Shown here: positions 51,024-61,959 of the stretch, one piece after another
How positions within the stretch are numbered: the stretch's first letter is position 1
Layout: each line of letters starts with the position of its first letter
DNA from: Moringa oleifera
Taxonomy: Eukaryota; Streptophyta; Magnoliopsida; Brassicales; Moringaceae
Length of the DNA: 64,000 nt
NCBI GenBank assembly: GCA_021397835.1
Contig: JAJFZO010000230.1
Span: 4,582,001 to 4,646,000 of the forward strand
Direction: 5' to 3'
Made by a program: the position numbers and the translations under genes
The notes under the pieces: generated by a model
Told to the model about the DNA's origin: nothing
What the model saw: only the letters and a program-made list of their open reading frames with translations
Databases searched by the model: none

Positions 51024-52270
51024 GCACACACACTGGCAGTGAAACCCATTCCCTAAATTAAAGGAATGTCCTGGCAATCAGCACAAAAGCAAGATCTTCG
51101 TCCTTTTATATTGTCTTTCATAGTGCCACTCGCTCCCTCTTCAGTACCATTTTTTATATTACTTAATAGTTTGATAATAGGTGAGGTAGGGGCCATGTTA
51201 GGGTACTAATAAATGAGGTTTAGGGCAGGCAGACCCAGATGGCCTTTTGGTTTGGGCCATTTTGCTGTGTTGTTCAAAGGGGCAAAAGGAGAAAATGGAG
51301 AAAGAAAGAGGCCCCATTTGGTGGGAGAGACCTCAGCACACAGGTAAAACCGAGGGGGCAGGTTGACGGAGAGATGGTTTCGGCCCCATGTGGCTTTATT
51401 GCACCTGCAGGACCGCCTTAATAAATGTTGATGTGGACCAGCCTTGTCCACTTGCTGCGTGTACCATTTCAACTGCTAGCATGTCGGATAAGGAGATTTT
51501 TTATCAAGTTAATTTTTAAGATATATATTTTATCTCAGTTTTTTTAAAAAATTATTTTGGGATAAGTATAAAAAAATATATATTCTTCAATTTTTAATTA
51601 AAATTTTGCCATTTTTAATAATTTTTTATATAAAATATTAATTTAGTTTGAATAGATTATTATTTTAATTTATTTTTTAAATTAGTTATTTAAATTAGAT
51701 ATATGGTACAATGAATTTTGATTTTAAAAAATCACTAATGTAAAAATATTAAAACAACCACAAAATTTTTAAATTTTTTTAATGTTAAAAATTAATTTTC
51801 TTTTGTAAATCAAGTCAAAATTAATTAACACTTATAAAAAATAAAAATAAAGTCCAATTTATCAAAAATTAAAAGTTTACATATGAATTTGATTAAAAAG
51901 TTACAGGGTTTTGACCAAAAAACGCAAATAATCCGATATTTTTTGTAGACGTATTCTTATTTTTTAAGTACTTTTTATTTTATATAACATTGTCATTATT
52001 ATAGTTCAAAATTATTTTTTCATTGGGTCTAATATTAAATACTTTAATGTAATTATAACGGTGATAATGCTTTTTGGTCTAAATTCGAAAATAGGTGGAA
52101 TCCTGATATTGGTTACTTATATATTCTTGTGATGCAATATGATTATGTAAAGTACATAAGATAAGATTGAGATTAGATAACTTTTATCTTAATTTTATAT
52201 TTAGTGCAATGATGGGATTTGGTAATTTTATCTCATGATTAATTTATTTTCATTAGTAAAAAAATAAATT
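50435..52270. other. IDA-like promoter and spacer
   Basis: Moderately GC promoter sequence to about 51480, then AT-rich DNA. It contains a CT-CA compound microsatellite at 50980-51032 and one copy of the dispersed AT-rich family at about 51701-51730. No further gene is supported. Confidence 0.5.
50980..51032. repeat. Compound microsatellite (CT)n(CA)n
   Basis: About 20 CT units then about 5 CA-type units. It lies some 720 bp upstream of the IDA-like ATG. Confidence 0.95.
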
Positions 52271-52774
52271 AATTACATCAATCGAATTTATATTTTATTT
52301 ATAATTTTTAATTAAAATTTTAAAAAAATTATATCTATTAAATACTTATAGTTTTATTAAATTCTTAATGTGTAACTTTCACTTATAGTTTTTATTAATA
52401 TTAATGATTTTACATATGCATGTGATGTACATACGATTTTTACTTGTATCATTATTCAAATACTAATTCAAAACATTATTAGAATAATGAAATTTTTTTC
52501 TTCTCATCAAAACTTAGCAAGAACTTATTAACATATAAATATTTAAATAAAATAAAATATATTTTATTTATTTTGATAGTGTTTAAAAAGATATTAAAGT
52601 AATTATATAAATAAAACTCATATATAAATATTATTTATGTATATAAAATTATTAATATTAACGAAAATTATAGATAGAATTCTCAATTGAGAATCCAAAA
52701 AAATATAAATCTTAAATAGATATAATTTTTTTTTTTATAAATCTCGTTTTGAGATCCTAAGTAAAATGTAATTC
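52271..52774. mobile_element. AT-rich inverted-repeat MITE-like element, full copy
   Basis: The left arm starts AATTACATCA at 52271. The right arm ends ATGTAATTC near 52774, its inverse. The arms (about 200 nt each) share blocks such as TAGTTTTTATTAATATTAATGA versus its complement TTATTAATATTAACGAAAATTATAG. The centre is about 52500-52560. Related copies are at 29890-30290 and 24462-24716. No ORF is present, so it is non-autonomous. Confidence 0.65.
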
Positions 52775-54640
52775 TTTCCCGTATAGTTAACCCTACAAAA
52801 ATTATCATTTTAAATTAGTAAAAAAATTATTTCTTATAAATGATTGGAATAAACTATCTTATTGAATTATTATTAACATCACCAAAAAAATAATAAATAA
52901 AAATATTACATAAGATTAAAAAAACAACAAAGAAATAGGTGAGATAGATAATAATACTAATAATAATAATAATAGAGATAATTAATAAAAAAAATATTTT
53001 TCTTTTTATGAAACTTACTTTTGTCCACAATATACATGTAGTGATTGTTGTTGGATATTACGAAGGCTTTCCTTGTTGGGACCAATGAGTTGTAAAGTGG
53101 GCTTTGAGGCCATTACTGGCAGAGCGACCCACAGAGATTAAACAAAACTCTTTGACCAACAAAACAAATATTAGTTTTACTCATTCATCATGTCACTGTT
53201 GCTTAGCCATTTAGTTTAGCAGTACGGATAGATCATCTGCTCTTGTGTCGGTTCTCTTGTCCCGAACCAGAACTGGAATCTCCCCATCTAAAAGCTTACT
53301 ATAATAATAATCATAATAGCAATAGAACCCTTTTCTTTTTCCATTTTAGCCTCTTAGGTTTGCCTGGGATCTGGGTTTTGTATTTTCAAAGAAAGAACCA
53401 CACAAAAGATAGGTTTGGTCATTCATAGTATCTACAGAATTTGAAAAGATGGGAAAGCAATTAGAAGAGCTAGCTGGATCAAGCTAAACTTCAAAGACCC
53501 TAAAAAAAGACCAATATGAAGTTGACCATTAAAACCATCTTAGTGGGTTTCCCCAAAGTCAATATGTTTAGTCCCATGACTCTTCTCACCGCTCAGGTCT
53601 ATTGTTTCACACTAATTAGTAATTGCTGAACAACTCATATTGCATAAATGGTTGGACTAACTTCAGTTACGGGTCCAACTCTTTCACCACACGCCTCTTA
53701 TTTAAACTCTTCAGTCACATTTTCCTTAGATATGAGTTGGAAACAATAAAGACATCCTGCCCAAAATCAATTCGAACAGCCTGGAAGTCTTCTCCTGCTA
53801 ACCATTGACTCTTTATGACACTAGCTAGCTGGTATTAAATATACTCTCATTCCAGTCTGCTCAAATTTTTCAAAAAAACGATGATGTGTAATAATTTTTA
53901 AGTATATTTAATTCGTTTTAATAAATTTTTTATTGATATAGATTATATTAAATTTTAAAAAATAATTTATAATAATTTAATAGAATGAATGATTAATTTT
54001 TATGTAAATATAAAAGAATTTTGACTTAATATGCTTTTTAATTCCAATGAAACTTTTATTTGGTTTAATTTCTCTTCAAAAATATCAATTTGATTTAAAC
54101 TATTTATGTAAATTAAAAGTATTTTCATAGTTAAAATACTTAAAAAATTACTCAAATAAATTTTATATTTTATTTTATATCAATAAATCAAATTTAAATA
54201 TTTTAGACTGATAAATTTTTTATAATTATTAAAATTTTTTAATAATACAATATATTTTAATATTTTTTAGTATATATAATTTTATTATACTAGATTTTTC
54301 GTTTAAGTATTTTTAAATTTTTTAAAAATTTAAAATAAATTGAATTAAAAATATAAACCAAATCAAATTAAAATTTGAAATTTAAATTAAAAGTGGATAT
54401 AATTTAAATTTTAATATTTATTTTTAATTTGTATATTAATATGGTAAATTATAAACATATATTTTTATTATTTATTATAAAACTGAGTACAAAACCCATC
54501 AACAATGTTATTAGCAGTCCAACTAAAAGTTTCTTGTTCAAAGGGATTAGTTAGATGGGGAAGAGAGACTTGGTTCACGTTAGGTTTTGTTAACAGATGG
54601 AAAATGAGAAAAAGAAGAATCAAATTAGTATTACACGCAG
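52775..54640. other. Spacer without a supported gene
   Basis: AT-rich to about 53000, balanced composition at 53030-53860 with no recognisable coding sequence, then AT-rich to about 54480, followed by the U-box gene promoter. Confidence 0.5.
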
Positions 54641-54647
54641 CGGGCCT

Positions 54648-54702
54648 TTGACCGACTGACCACTACCAACACGTTGAAAACGACGTCATTTGACCTTTGA
54701 CT
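54648..54702 (+). promoter_or_regulatory. W-box cluster and TGACG-type element in the U-box gene promoter
   Basis: Three WRKY-type cores lie within 55 bp: TTGACC at 54648 and 54690, and TTGACT at 54697. The palindrome GACGTC (54682-54687), with ACGTCA, matches TGACG/bZIP sites. All lie 90-150 bp upstream of the ATG at 54794, near the likely start of transcription. Genes of the CMPG1/ELI17 type are known to be elicitor-induced through W-box-containing promoters. Function here is inferred. Confidence 0.6.
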
Positions 54703-54793
54703 CTTTTCCCTTTCAATAAAAGGCCTCTTCTCTTCCTTCTCTCTGTCTGTATAAGTCCCCCGGAAAATCAGCTAGGAGAGGGAAGAAGAAACC

Positions 54794-56032
54794 ATGGGGA
54801 GGAACGAGCTTTACATAACTGTGCCGAGTCTGCTTCGGTGCCCGATCTCCTTGGAGGTGATGAAGTCTCCGGTCAGCCTCTGCACCGGAGTCACGTATGA
54901 TCGCTCCAGTATCCAGAAATGGCTCGAAGCTGGACATGATACCTGCCCTGCTACCATGCAGCTCCTAACCTCCAAGGAATTTGTCCCCAATCTCACCCTC
55001 CGCCGCCTCCTCAATATCTGCGCCCAGTCCTCATCTGGTCGCCGCCCGGACTCTCCGGCTGTCTCCACGGAGCGAGCGACGGTTTTGCTCGAGAAGCTTG
55101 GGGCTGAAAACCAGCGATGCGTCGATTCTCTGGCGGAGATTGCGGAGCTCCTGCGCTGTTCCGAAGAGAACAGGAGGTTTCTGATGAGGTTCCGTGGATT
55201 CGTCGACGCCGTTGTTGGAGTTTTGAGGAGGAAACGAGCGGAGATCGAGGAATTGGAGATGGTTGTTAGGGTTTTGGACTTGATTATGAGTGAAGATGGA
55301 GTCAAAGAGCAATTAAACAGGTTGATTCTGCATAGCAATCACCGCGGCAACGAATGTTTATCCTCAATCGTTTTGCTTCTTCGAGAAGGAAACATAAACT
55401 CCAAGACGGACTCAGTTAATGTTTTGGAATCGATTGCCCTGGACAAAGAATCCGTTCGCAAAATCGCAGAGAAGGAGACCTTGCTGCCCCTACTACTTGA
55501 CCTCGTCAAATCCGAAACCGACGGAGCTCTAATAGCCGCCGTCCTATCCTGCCTGACTGTCCTCACGGCGAGCCATCCGGTCAAAATTCGACTGGCCCAA
55601 TCCGGACTGGTCGCAAGTCTAACGGAGATACTCTCCAACACCGCCGGCCGCAGCAACGGCAGGATCCACGAAAAGGCGTTGAGGGTGTTATCAGCGATAT
55701 CGAGGTGCAGCGAGGGGCGCGCGGCCATCGCAGAGGACGCGAGTTGCGTGGGGGGGATGGTAGATCGGCTGATGAAGGTGTCCAGGGCAGTCAGGGAGGA
55801 GGCGGTGGGTGCGCTATGGAGCATGTGCTGCGTGTACAAGGACGGAAGGGTGAAGGAGGCTGTGGCGAGGGGCAACGGGTTGACAAAGCTGTTGGTGGTG
55901 ATGCAAAGCGAGGGAGAGGGCAGCTTGAGGAGGATGTGTGGGGATTTGGTTAGGGCCGTGGGAGTTGTGTACAAGGGAGCCGGGTCCTTGGTGAGTTACG
56001 ATACGAAGACCACCCATATCATGCCTTGTTGA
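54794..56032 (+). CDS. U-box E3 ubiquitin ligase with ARM repeats (PUB20/21, CMPG type)
   Basis: A single-exon 412-residue protein that starts in good context (ACCATGG). The U-box spans about residues 13-86, with RCPISLEVMKSPVSLCTGVT, TYDRSSIQKWL and the GHDTCPATMQ segment that gives CMPG proteins their name. It is followed by VPNLTLRRLL. The rest is helical and leucine-rich, consistent with armadillo repeats at about residues 100-395. The architecture and length match Arabidopsis PUB20/CMPG1 and PUB21. These proteins transfer ubiquitin from an E2 to substrates held by the ARM repeats and act in PAMP-triggered responses. Absence of introns fits the family. The C-terminus ends KTTHIMPC. W-boxes upstream support pathogen- or elicitor-responsive control. 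Closest ortholog (20 versus 21) cannot be settled by eye. Confidence 0.94.
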   Translation: MGRNELYITVPSLLRCPISLEVMKSPVSLCTGVTYDRSSIQKWLEAGHDTCPATMQLLTSKEFVPNLTLRRLLNICAQSSSGRRPDSPAVSTERATVLLEKLGAENQRCVDSLAEIAELLRCSEENRRFLMRFRGFVDAVVGVLRRKRAEIEELEMVVRVLDLIMSEDGVKEQLNRLILHSNHRGNECLSSIVLLLREGNINSKTDSVNVLESIALDKESVRKIAEKETLLPLLLDLVKSETDGALIAAVLSCLTVLTASHPVKIRLAQSGLVASLTEILSNTAGRSNGRIHEKALRVLSAISRCSEGRAAIAEDASCVGGMVDRLMKVSRAVREEAVGALWSMCCVYKDGRVKEAVARGNGLTKLLVVMQSEGEGSLRRMCGDLVRAVGVVYKGAGSLVSYDTKTTHIMPC

Positions 56033-58766
56033 AACTGTACAGAGAGTTAGAATTAACAGTCTGGTAGCTGATTCTTTGGGGATTGTCAATTAGAAAGGGC
56101 AATTCATTCACTGTTCACCAATAAAGATTAACATACACAATGAATCATGAAATCGATTTACTTGGGCAAATTCAAATCAAATAAGATGATTGATGAAATT
56201 GGGTATCCATATCTTCTGGTGACATGCTGCCATTGAATCTACATCTTTGGTTTCTTCTTGAATGAGAAAAATGTTGCTGGGATTTGTAATATGCTGTTAT
56301 GATCCTTGTTGATTGAGAGATGGAAATTCTGATTATGAAAAGCAGGCTGCTCTTTTACTTGAAATTGAAATCTTAGCTTTGGTTACACTTTACAGTGATG
56401 GCAACCCCTTGAATGTGAAAGAAGCCCTTTGGTCTTTTGTTTATGGATTTTGGTGATGAAAGGTAAAAAAATGATATCAAATGGCGGAGCTAACACTTAC
56501 AGGTTCATACTCCACACACAGTGAGTCAATTGAGTAACTGCTAAGGGAAGGAAATTCCTTTAAACTACTTTTATTTAGGGATGTAAACGAGGTCTAGCAT
56601 ATGGAAGGAAATTTCTGTTTACTCATTTAGATAGATAAATAAAATTTTGGCTTTTGTTATATATAAAATTAAATGAAACCAATTTGAAAATATGATAAAA
56701 TATAAAAATAAATAAAAAACATTTAAAATATATTTATTTTTTATTTTATATCTGAAATCATCAATAAAATCAATTGTATATTTGAAATTTAAATTTAGTT
56801 TAATTTAAAATTATTAAAAAATTTAAAAATTAAGAAATTTTGTATAATAAATTTTGATCTTAAAATTTTTTATTTAACATGATAAGAAAATTTAAAATAT
56901 TTTAAATACTAAAAATATAATTTTCAATTTAAACTGTTAAAAATTTATAAATAAAATTATTTAAATATAAAGAATAAATTTGAAACGAAACATAAAATTT
57001 ATTTAAATCATTTTGAAATATTTTAATAATAAAAATGTTTTTAATTTTCAAAATTTTTTAAATTAAAAATATAATTTAAATATAATTATTTTAATCAATA
57101 TATTAAAATTAAAATGAAAATTAAAATATTTTTTTTGATGTTTATCTAAAACATTATTTTTGTTTTCATTTTTTTAAAAAAAGAAAGTTCCGAAACTGAA
57201 GTATATCCATATTTAGGACCTTGTACCAAATCTCATTAGGCATGGGACCTACAAAATCCTACCTCAGGTGGAAAAGATTGCCATACTTGCAATGTTCATT
57301 CCTCTGGTAGCAAAATGTAATCTCAAAGAAAGGTTACTTAGTTGTATATCTTTTTCTTTTTTCTTAATAATTGAAATAAAACAATACATTGTGAGTAAAG
57401 AGTTGAAGAACATATTCTTATTGTTCTTTTTTTTTTTGTCTTGCCCAGTCTAATATAACACATTAAACATATGTTTACGTGTATGCTTATATTTCAATGT
57501 TATTTTACTATAAAATTTACTTACATATATATTATTGGTGTTATCTGAAAAAATTGAGTAACTTATGGTTAACATGTGGAGAAGAATTTTCAATGATTAG
57601 TGAGACTTTATAAAATAAAGAAAAAATTAAATGATTGTGGCTAGTTCAATTGAGGTACTTTCCGACAATCAAATTAGTGATGGTTTTAACATTGCCATAA
57701 TTATGAAAAAGATAGCTTGAATGTATCATATTGTGGTCGAAAGGCGTATTGGTCATTTTAAAGCAATATGAAGCTTGTTTTTGTAATGATCCTCTCTCCT
57801 CTTATTTGCAGGATCTATCAATCTATGAAGAACTATTAAACTTTTTTATTCTTTTGGTAGATTTGAGATATACATGTTCTTCCTTTTGATAAGAATTGAA
57901 ACACATTGCATATATGTGTTGAACTATAATGAATAAAAAATTAGGCAGAAAGTCTTCACAATCCAAGCACACTGCAAATATTTCGTAGAAGCATACAAGA
58001 CTACACGAAACTTACAACAAATGTTACACGAAATCTACCATTTGAAGGTTACATAAAATTTATTAAAAAATTGTTACACAGAACCTAACATTTAAAGGTT
58101 ACACAAAATTCGCAAAAAATATTACATTACAAAAATTTTTGCAATGAACTTAACATTTGAAGGTTATATGAAATTTATACTATCAAAGTTATATGAAATT
58201 TATATTTTAAATTTATATGAAGTTTATAACAAAATGTTAAATGAAGATTTAACAAACTCTACGCAGATTAAAAGATTACAAAAAAAATAAAAAATAAAGA
58301 GTGCATGTACTTGGATCTTATAAAAAGAACAAAAAAATAATTGAGTGCTTTTTTAAATGATTGAGAAACTTTATTAAAAAAAAAAAGAAAAAATGCATAC
58401 CAATAAACACGAAACTCATCTTCGTATTTTTTATTTATATATCAAATAATAATAAAAGAATTAGTAATCACATATTTTAAAAAGTTATTTATCAAAAATT
58501 AATAACTATTTAAAAAAATTTAATTTTTTTACTATTTAAACAAAAGGATAAAAAATAAGAAAAATACTCATTAAATTATTTTCAAAAAAATTACTGTTTA
58601 AATTTTCTTTTGTTCAAACATTTTTATAAAAATAAACTGTCTTACAAGGATCGTTTTATAAAAACTAAATTCTTTTTCCCTATATTTTTTGTTTTGTAAA
58701 CTGACCAAAACTTCTGAATTAATTCCATTCAAATGAGAAGTAATTTTAAGCGATAAGAAACAACCA
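56033..58766. other. Spacer between the U-box and carrier genes
   Basis: Probable U-box 3' UTR to about 56300, then AT-rich DNA. It holds a copy of the dispersed AT-rich family at about 56834-56870 and a degenerate GGTTACA-type tandem repeat at about 57990-58240. No gene is supported. Confidence 0.5.
57990..58240. repeat. Degenerate tandem repeat, unit about 55-60 bp
   Basis: Several imperfect units share the order GTTACACRAAA, ACCATTTGAAGGTTACA (or ACATTTAAAGGTTACAC, ACATTTGAAGGTTATAT), then AAATTTAT. Similarity decays toward the right end. Confidence 0.6.
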
Positions 58767-58767
58767 C

Positions 58768-58840
58768 CCACTGCCTATAAAAACGCATGGGTTAGGCCAC
58801 AGCCTACAAAAGGGCATGGGTTAGCCCACAGCCTATTTAA
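58768..58840 (+). promoter_or_regulatory. Promoter of the carrier gene: TATA box inside a short tandem repeat
   Basis: A 28-29-bp unit, CCACTGCCTATAAAAACGCA followed by TGGGTTAG, is repeated about 2.5 times (next copies start near 58797 and 58825). Only the first copy holds a proper TATA box (CTATAAAAA, 58775-58783). The second has CTACAAAAG and the third CTATTTAAT. The TATA box is about 180 bp before the ATG at 58959. Confidence 0.6.
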
Positions 58841-58958
58841 TAATTAAAAAATAAATAAATTCGGTTCCTTTCACACGCACCATGTAATTCTTTATAGCTA
58901 GTTTCATTGACACCTTGGTGTCTGAACCAGAGAGGTGGGAGAGAAGCAAACTTCGGCC

Positions 58959-60290
58959 ATGGAGGAAAGATTGCCCGCGACTCTTGGTCTCTCGTCTCCG
59001 GAGCCTTACTACCATGCTTCTCTGCCTGACTTCCCTTCCCTCTTATCCCAGTTTCCTACTCTCGTATCCACCCAAAACCCTAACCCTCTTTCTCAAAAAT
59101 TCCAGAAAAGTTTCCTCCCATTTGCCTCAACTTCTGTTGCCGCAGATCCTCAAATCAAAAGCATCTCCCTAAATTGGCTGAAACCCGGCTTAAAAACCTC
59201 ATCGAATTCCCGGAAACAAAAGGAATCCACCAATCAGTGCTACAAATCCATCTCTACTACTTCGCTCCTTGCCTCGACTACAGTTTCCAGTGAGCTCCAA
59301 ACCTCGCCTAATTTCACTAAATGCCTCAAACCCACATCAAGAAACAGTCCCAGAGTCCAATCCCTCATGAAGAGTCTATCAGTCTTTGAGAGGGCCGTTA
59401 TTGGTGCAGCTGGCGGTGGTATTGCTGGTGCGTTCACATATGTGTGCCTGCTCCCCCTTGATACCATCAAAACAAAGCTGCAAACGAAGGGTGCATCTCA
59501 AGTATATAGAAACACTTTTGATGCCATAGTGAAAACTTTTCAAACAAAGGGCATTATGGGGTTTTATAGAGGAATATCAGCTGTGATTGTTGGGTCTACA
59601 GCTTCTTCTGCTGTGTATTTTGGCACCTGTGAGTTTGGGAAGTCCTTTTTGTCGAAATTCGAAAATTTCCCGTCTGTGCTTATCCCTCCTACTGCTGGTG
59701 CTATGGGCAATATCGTATCCTCTGCAATCATGGTTCCTAAGGAGTTGATCACACAGCGAATGCAAGCCGGTGCTAAAGGAAGATCGTGGGAAGTTCTGTT
59801 GAAGATATTGGAGAAAGATGGAGTGCTAGGTCTTTATGCTGGGTACTCTGCTACTTTGTTGAGGAATTTGCCTGCTGGGGTTTTGAGTTATTCCTCATTT
59901 GAGTACTTAAAAGCTGCAGTTTTGAGTAGAACTAAGCAGACTCATTTGGAGCCAATTCAGAGTGTGTGCTGTGGTGCATTAGCAGGGGCTATATCCGCCT
60001 CTATAACAACACCGCTTGATGTGGTGAAGACAAGGTTGATGACACAGGTTCATGGCGAGGCTATGAATAAGGTTGCAGCTGCAATGTATGGAGGGATTGC
60101 GGCCACTGTTAAGCAAATCTTGAAGGAGGAAGGGTGGATTGGATTGACTAGGGGAATGGGGCCTCGAGTTGTTCATAGTGCTTGTTTTTCAGCTTTAGGC
60201 TATTTTGCTTTTGAGACAGCTAGGCTTGCAATTTTGCGTCAGTATTTGAAGCGGAAGGAGATATGTGAAATGAATGCTGTCCCTGCTTGA
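58959..60290 (+). CDS. MFL1: Mitoferrin-like 1, chloroplast-targeted mitochondrial-carrier family protein
   Basis: An intronless 443-residue protein. The ATG at 58959 (GGCCATGGAGG) is the first ATG of the frame; the frame is open upstream but only from a GTG. Residues 1 to about 140 form a Ser/Pro/Thr-rich extension with few acidic residues, typical of a chloroplast transit peptide. Three mitochondrial-carrier repeats follow (about residues 144-435). Their signatures are LPLDTIKTKLQ near 166, VPKELITQRMQ near 259 and TPLDVVKTRLM near 351, with six expected membrane helices and glycine-rich helices such as GAAGGGIAGA. The long N-terminal extension plus mitoferrin-type repeats match Arabidopsis MFL1 (At5g42130), proposed to import iron across the chloroplast inner envelope. 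The neighbouring lectin kinase and a PRAF gene also flank MFL1 in Arabidopsis (recalled). Transport substrate is inferred from the family. Confidence 0.92.
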   Translation: MEERLPATLGLSSPEPYYHASLPDFPSLLSQFPTLVSTQNPNPLSQKFQKSFLPFASTSVAADPQIKSISLNWLKPGLKTSSNSRKQKESTNQCYKSISTTSLLASTTVSSELQTSPNFTKCLKPTSRNSPRVQSLMKSLSVFERAVIGAAGGGIAGAFTYVCLLPLDTIKTKLQTKGASQVYRNTFDAIVKTFQTKGIMGFYRGISAVIVGSTASSAVYFGTCEFGKSFLSKFENFPSVLIPPTAGAMGNIVSSAIMVPKELITQRMQAGAKGRSWEVLLKILEKDGVLGLYAGYSATLLRNLPAGVLSYSSFEYLKAAVLSRTKQTHLEPIQSVCCGALAGAISASITTPLDVVKTRLMTQVHGEAMNKVAAAMYGGIAATVKQILKEEGWIGLTRGMGPRVVHSACFSALGYFAFETARLAILRQYLKRKEICEMNAVPA

Positions 60291-61875
60291 TTTGGTTGCT
60301 GTGGTTTCTGTCTCAAATGGAACGCATTAAATGGATGGTGAAACCTCTTGTACCTTCCTGTTTGCACCTTTGTTCCCTTCACAGAAAAACCAGATTCATA
60401 ATCATCTCTTATTCTAGTTAATGGATTGGTATACGTCTGGCCTAAGGCAATTTTTGTAGTAATTATTTCATTATCCCTCTGCTAAAAAGAACAAATTTAT
60501 TATCCATATCCTTCCTGCTTCTTTTGATTGCCAAGTTAGTTCCTTTTGTACATCAGTTTGATCAATGAATCAGTATCTGAAGTTCTTTATGTTGCTGAAG
60601 CATGACTGGTAAAATATTTCAGGTATCACTTTTTGAGTAATAGTTCTTATCTTTGAAAAATACCCTTAAAATGCGAAGGCATTTCAGGAAGGATGAAGAT
60701 TGTAGATAATTTGTTAGCCAGTTTTGGGAGCTCATCTCAGCAAGTTTTGATCTATGGTAGCCCCACCCTTAAAATGATCCTTTGGACCCGTATATTTTGG
60801 CTGTTATTTTGACTTAATTTCTTAGGGTTACTTGTTGATGTGGTCAATATTTTCTTCTGGTGAAACTTGAAGGGAGGTTATGTCTTTGCAGAGGATGTTC
60901 TTGTAGCTTTGAGATTAGTCGGACATGTTCTTTTTGATACCAATATCCACCCCATTAAATCTGCTTTAGGCTTGTTAAAGAGTCAATCAGAGGCATCTTG
61001 TGTCTGTTTTGTTTTATATCTGGATGGTAAATTTGGTTATATTTCTTTTTTTTTTAAATTAGAAACTGAAGATGATGAATGCAAGTAGTTGAACTTGCCA
61101 GCTAAAATAGCGTGGAAAAGCAAAGCATTAAGCTCTGCTACTTGTACCAGGATATGTACTCTTCTCATATCTACAAAACATGTGAATTACACTGTACAGA
61201 TAAATTGGCGACTGGTTCTGGCCTATCGAAGATGGGTTCCAGGAGCTAACTTGCTTGCTTGATTTGAAAAAATGATGTTTTATTTACATTTATGAACTGT
61301 TTTGAGGTTCTCTTGTAGTGATAAGCACTGAGCTTGCAAATGTTGCTGTTGGATGATAGATTAACTGTAGAACCGGTTCCTTATGGAACATTCAGACCAA
61401 ATGTGTTAGATTGGCAGATTTTGGAGGTGATGTAAATTCTGTTGATTTGTATTTCACTGCAATATTTTTTCAAAATGATTTTGCCTATGATGTCAGCACT
61501 TTCGATTCTGTAATTGGCTTTGAGTGAAACCTTTAATGCTATAAATCAATACGAGTATCATATATTGCCAGTAATCTAGGTGAACAATGCATCAAAAAAT
61601 TACTTGACCTTTGGGCCATGTAGGATGCAATTTTTGGAAAAATCTTATGGAGGAATTCGTGATGCTGGTTTTGGATCTTCTCCTCTATGTTGCAAATGGA
61701 AATGAAAAGTTTATCTTTCAGAATGGAACATAGACATGCCATGCCTACTAAGGCAGAAGATAAAAATTGAAAAACAAGTAAAATTTTGGTTGGTCTAATT
61801 TATTATTATTGTTATTAATTTTTGAGCAGAGGTTGGTCTAATTTATTTGTTGTGGTTCTTACAAATAGCCAGCAG

Positions 61876-61913
61876 GTCTCCTGCTTGTAAAGACGTCTCC
61901 TGCTTGTAAAGGC
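61876..61913. repeat. Tandem duplication, 2 x 19 bp
   Basis: GTCTCCTGCTTGTAAAGAC is followed directly by a copy ending GGC instead of GAC. It lies just upstream of the T-run/G-run. Confidence 0.9.
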
Positions 61914-61937
61914 TTCTGTCTTTTTTTTTTTTTTTTT

Positions 61938-61959
61938 GGGGGGGGGGGTGGGTGGGGGG
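61938..61959 (+). repeat. G-run with quadruplex-forming pattern
   Basis: After 17-18 T residues the plus strand has 11 G, T, three G, T and six G. That is enough G-tracts for an intramolecular G-quadruplex. It is also a place where sequencing and assembly errors are likely. Confidence 0.7.

Noticed and set aside
54811..55974. Minus-strand open frames opposite the U-box gene
   Set aside because: They are shadows of a GC-richer single-exon gene and have no domain.
58935..58958. Start of the mitoferrin-like protein 8 codons further upstream
   Set aside because: The codon at 58935 is GTG. The first ATG, in good context, is at 58959 and matches the family start.
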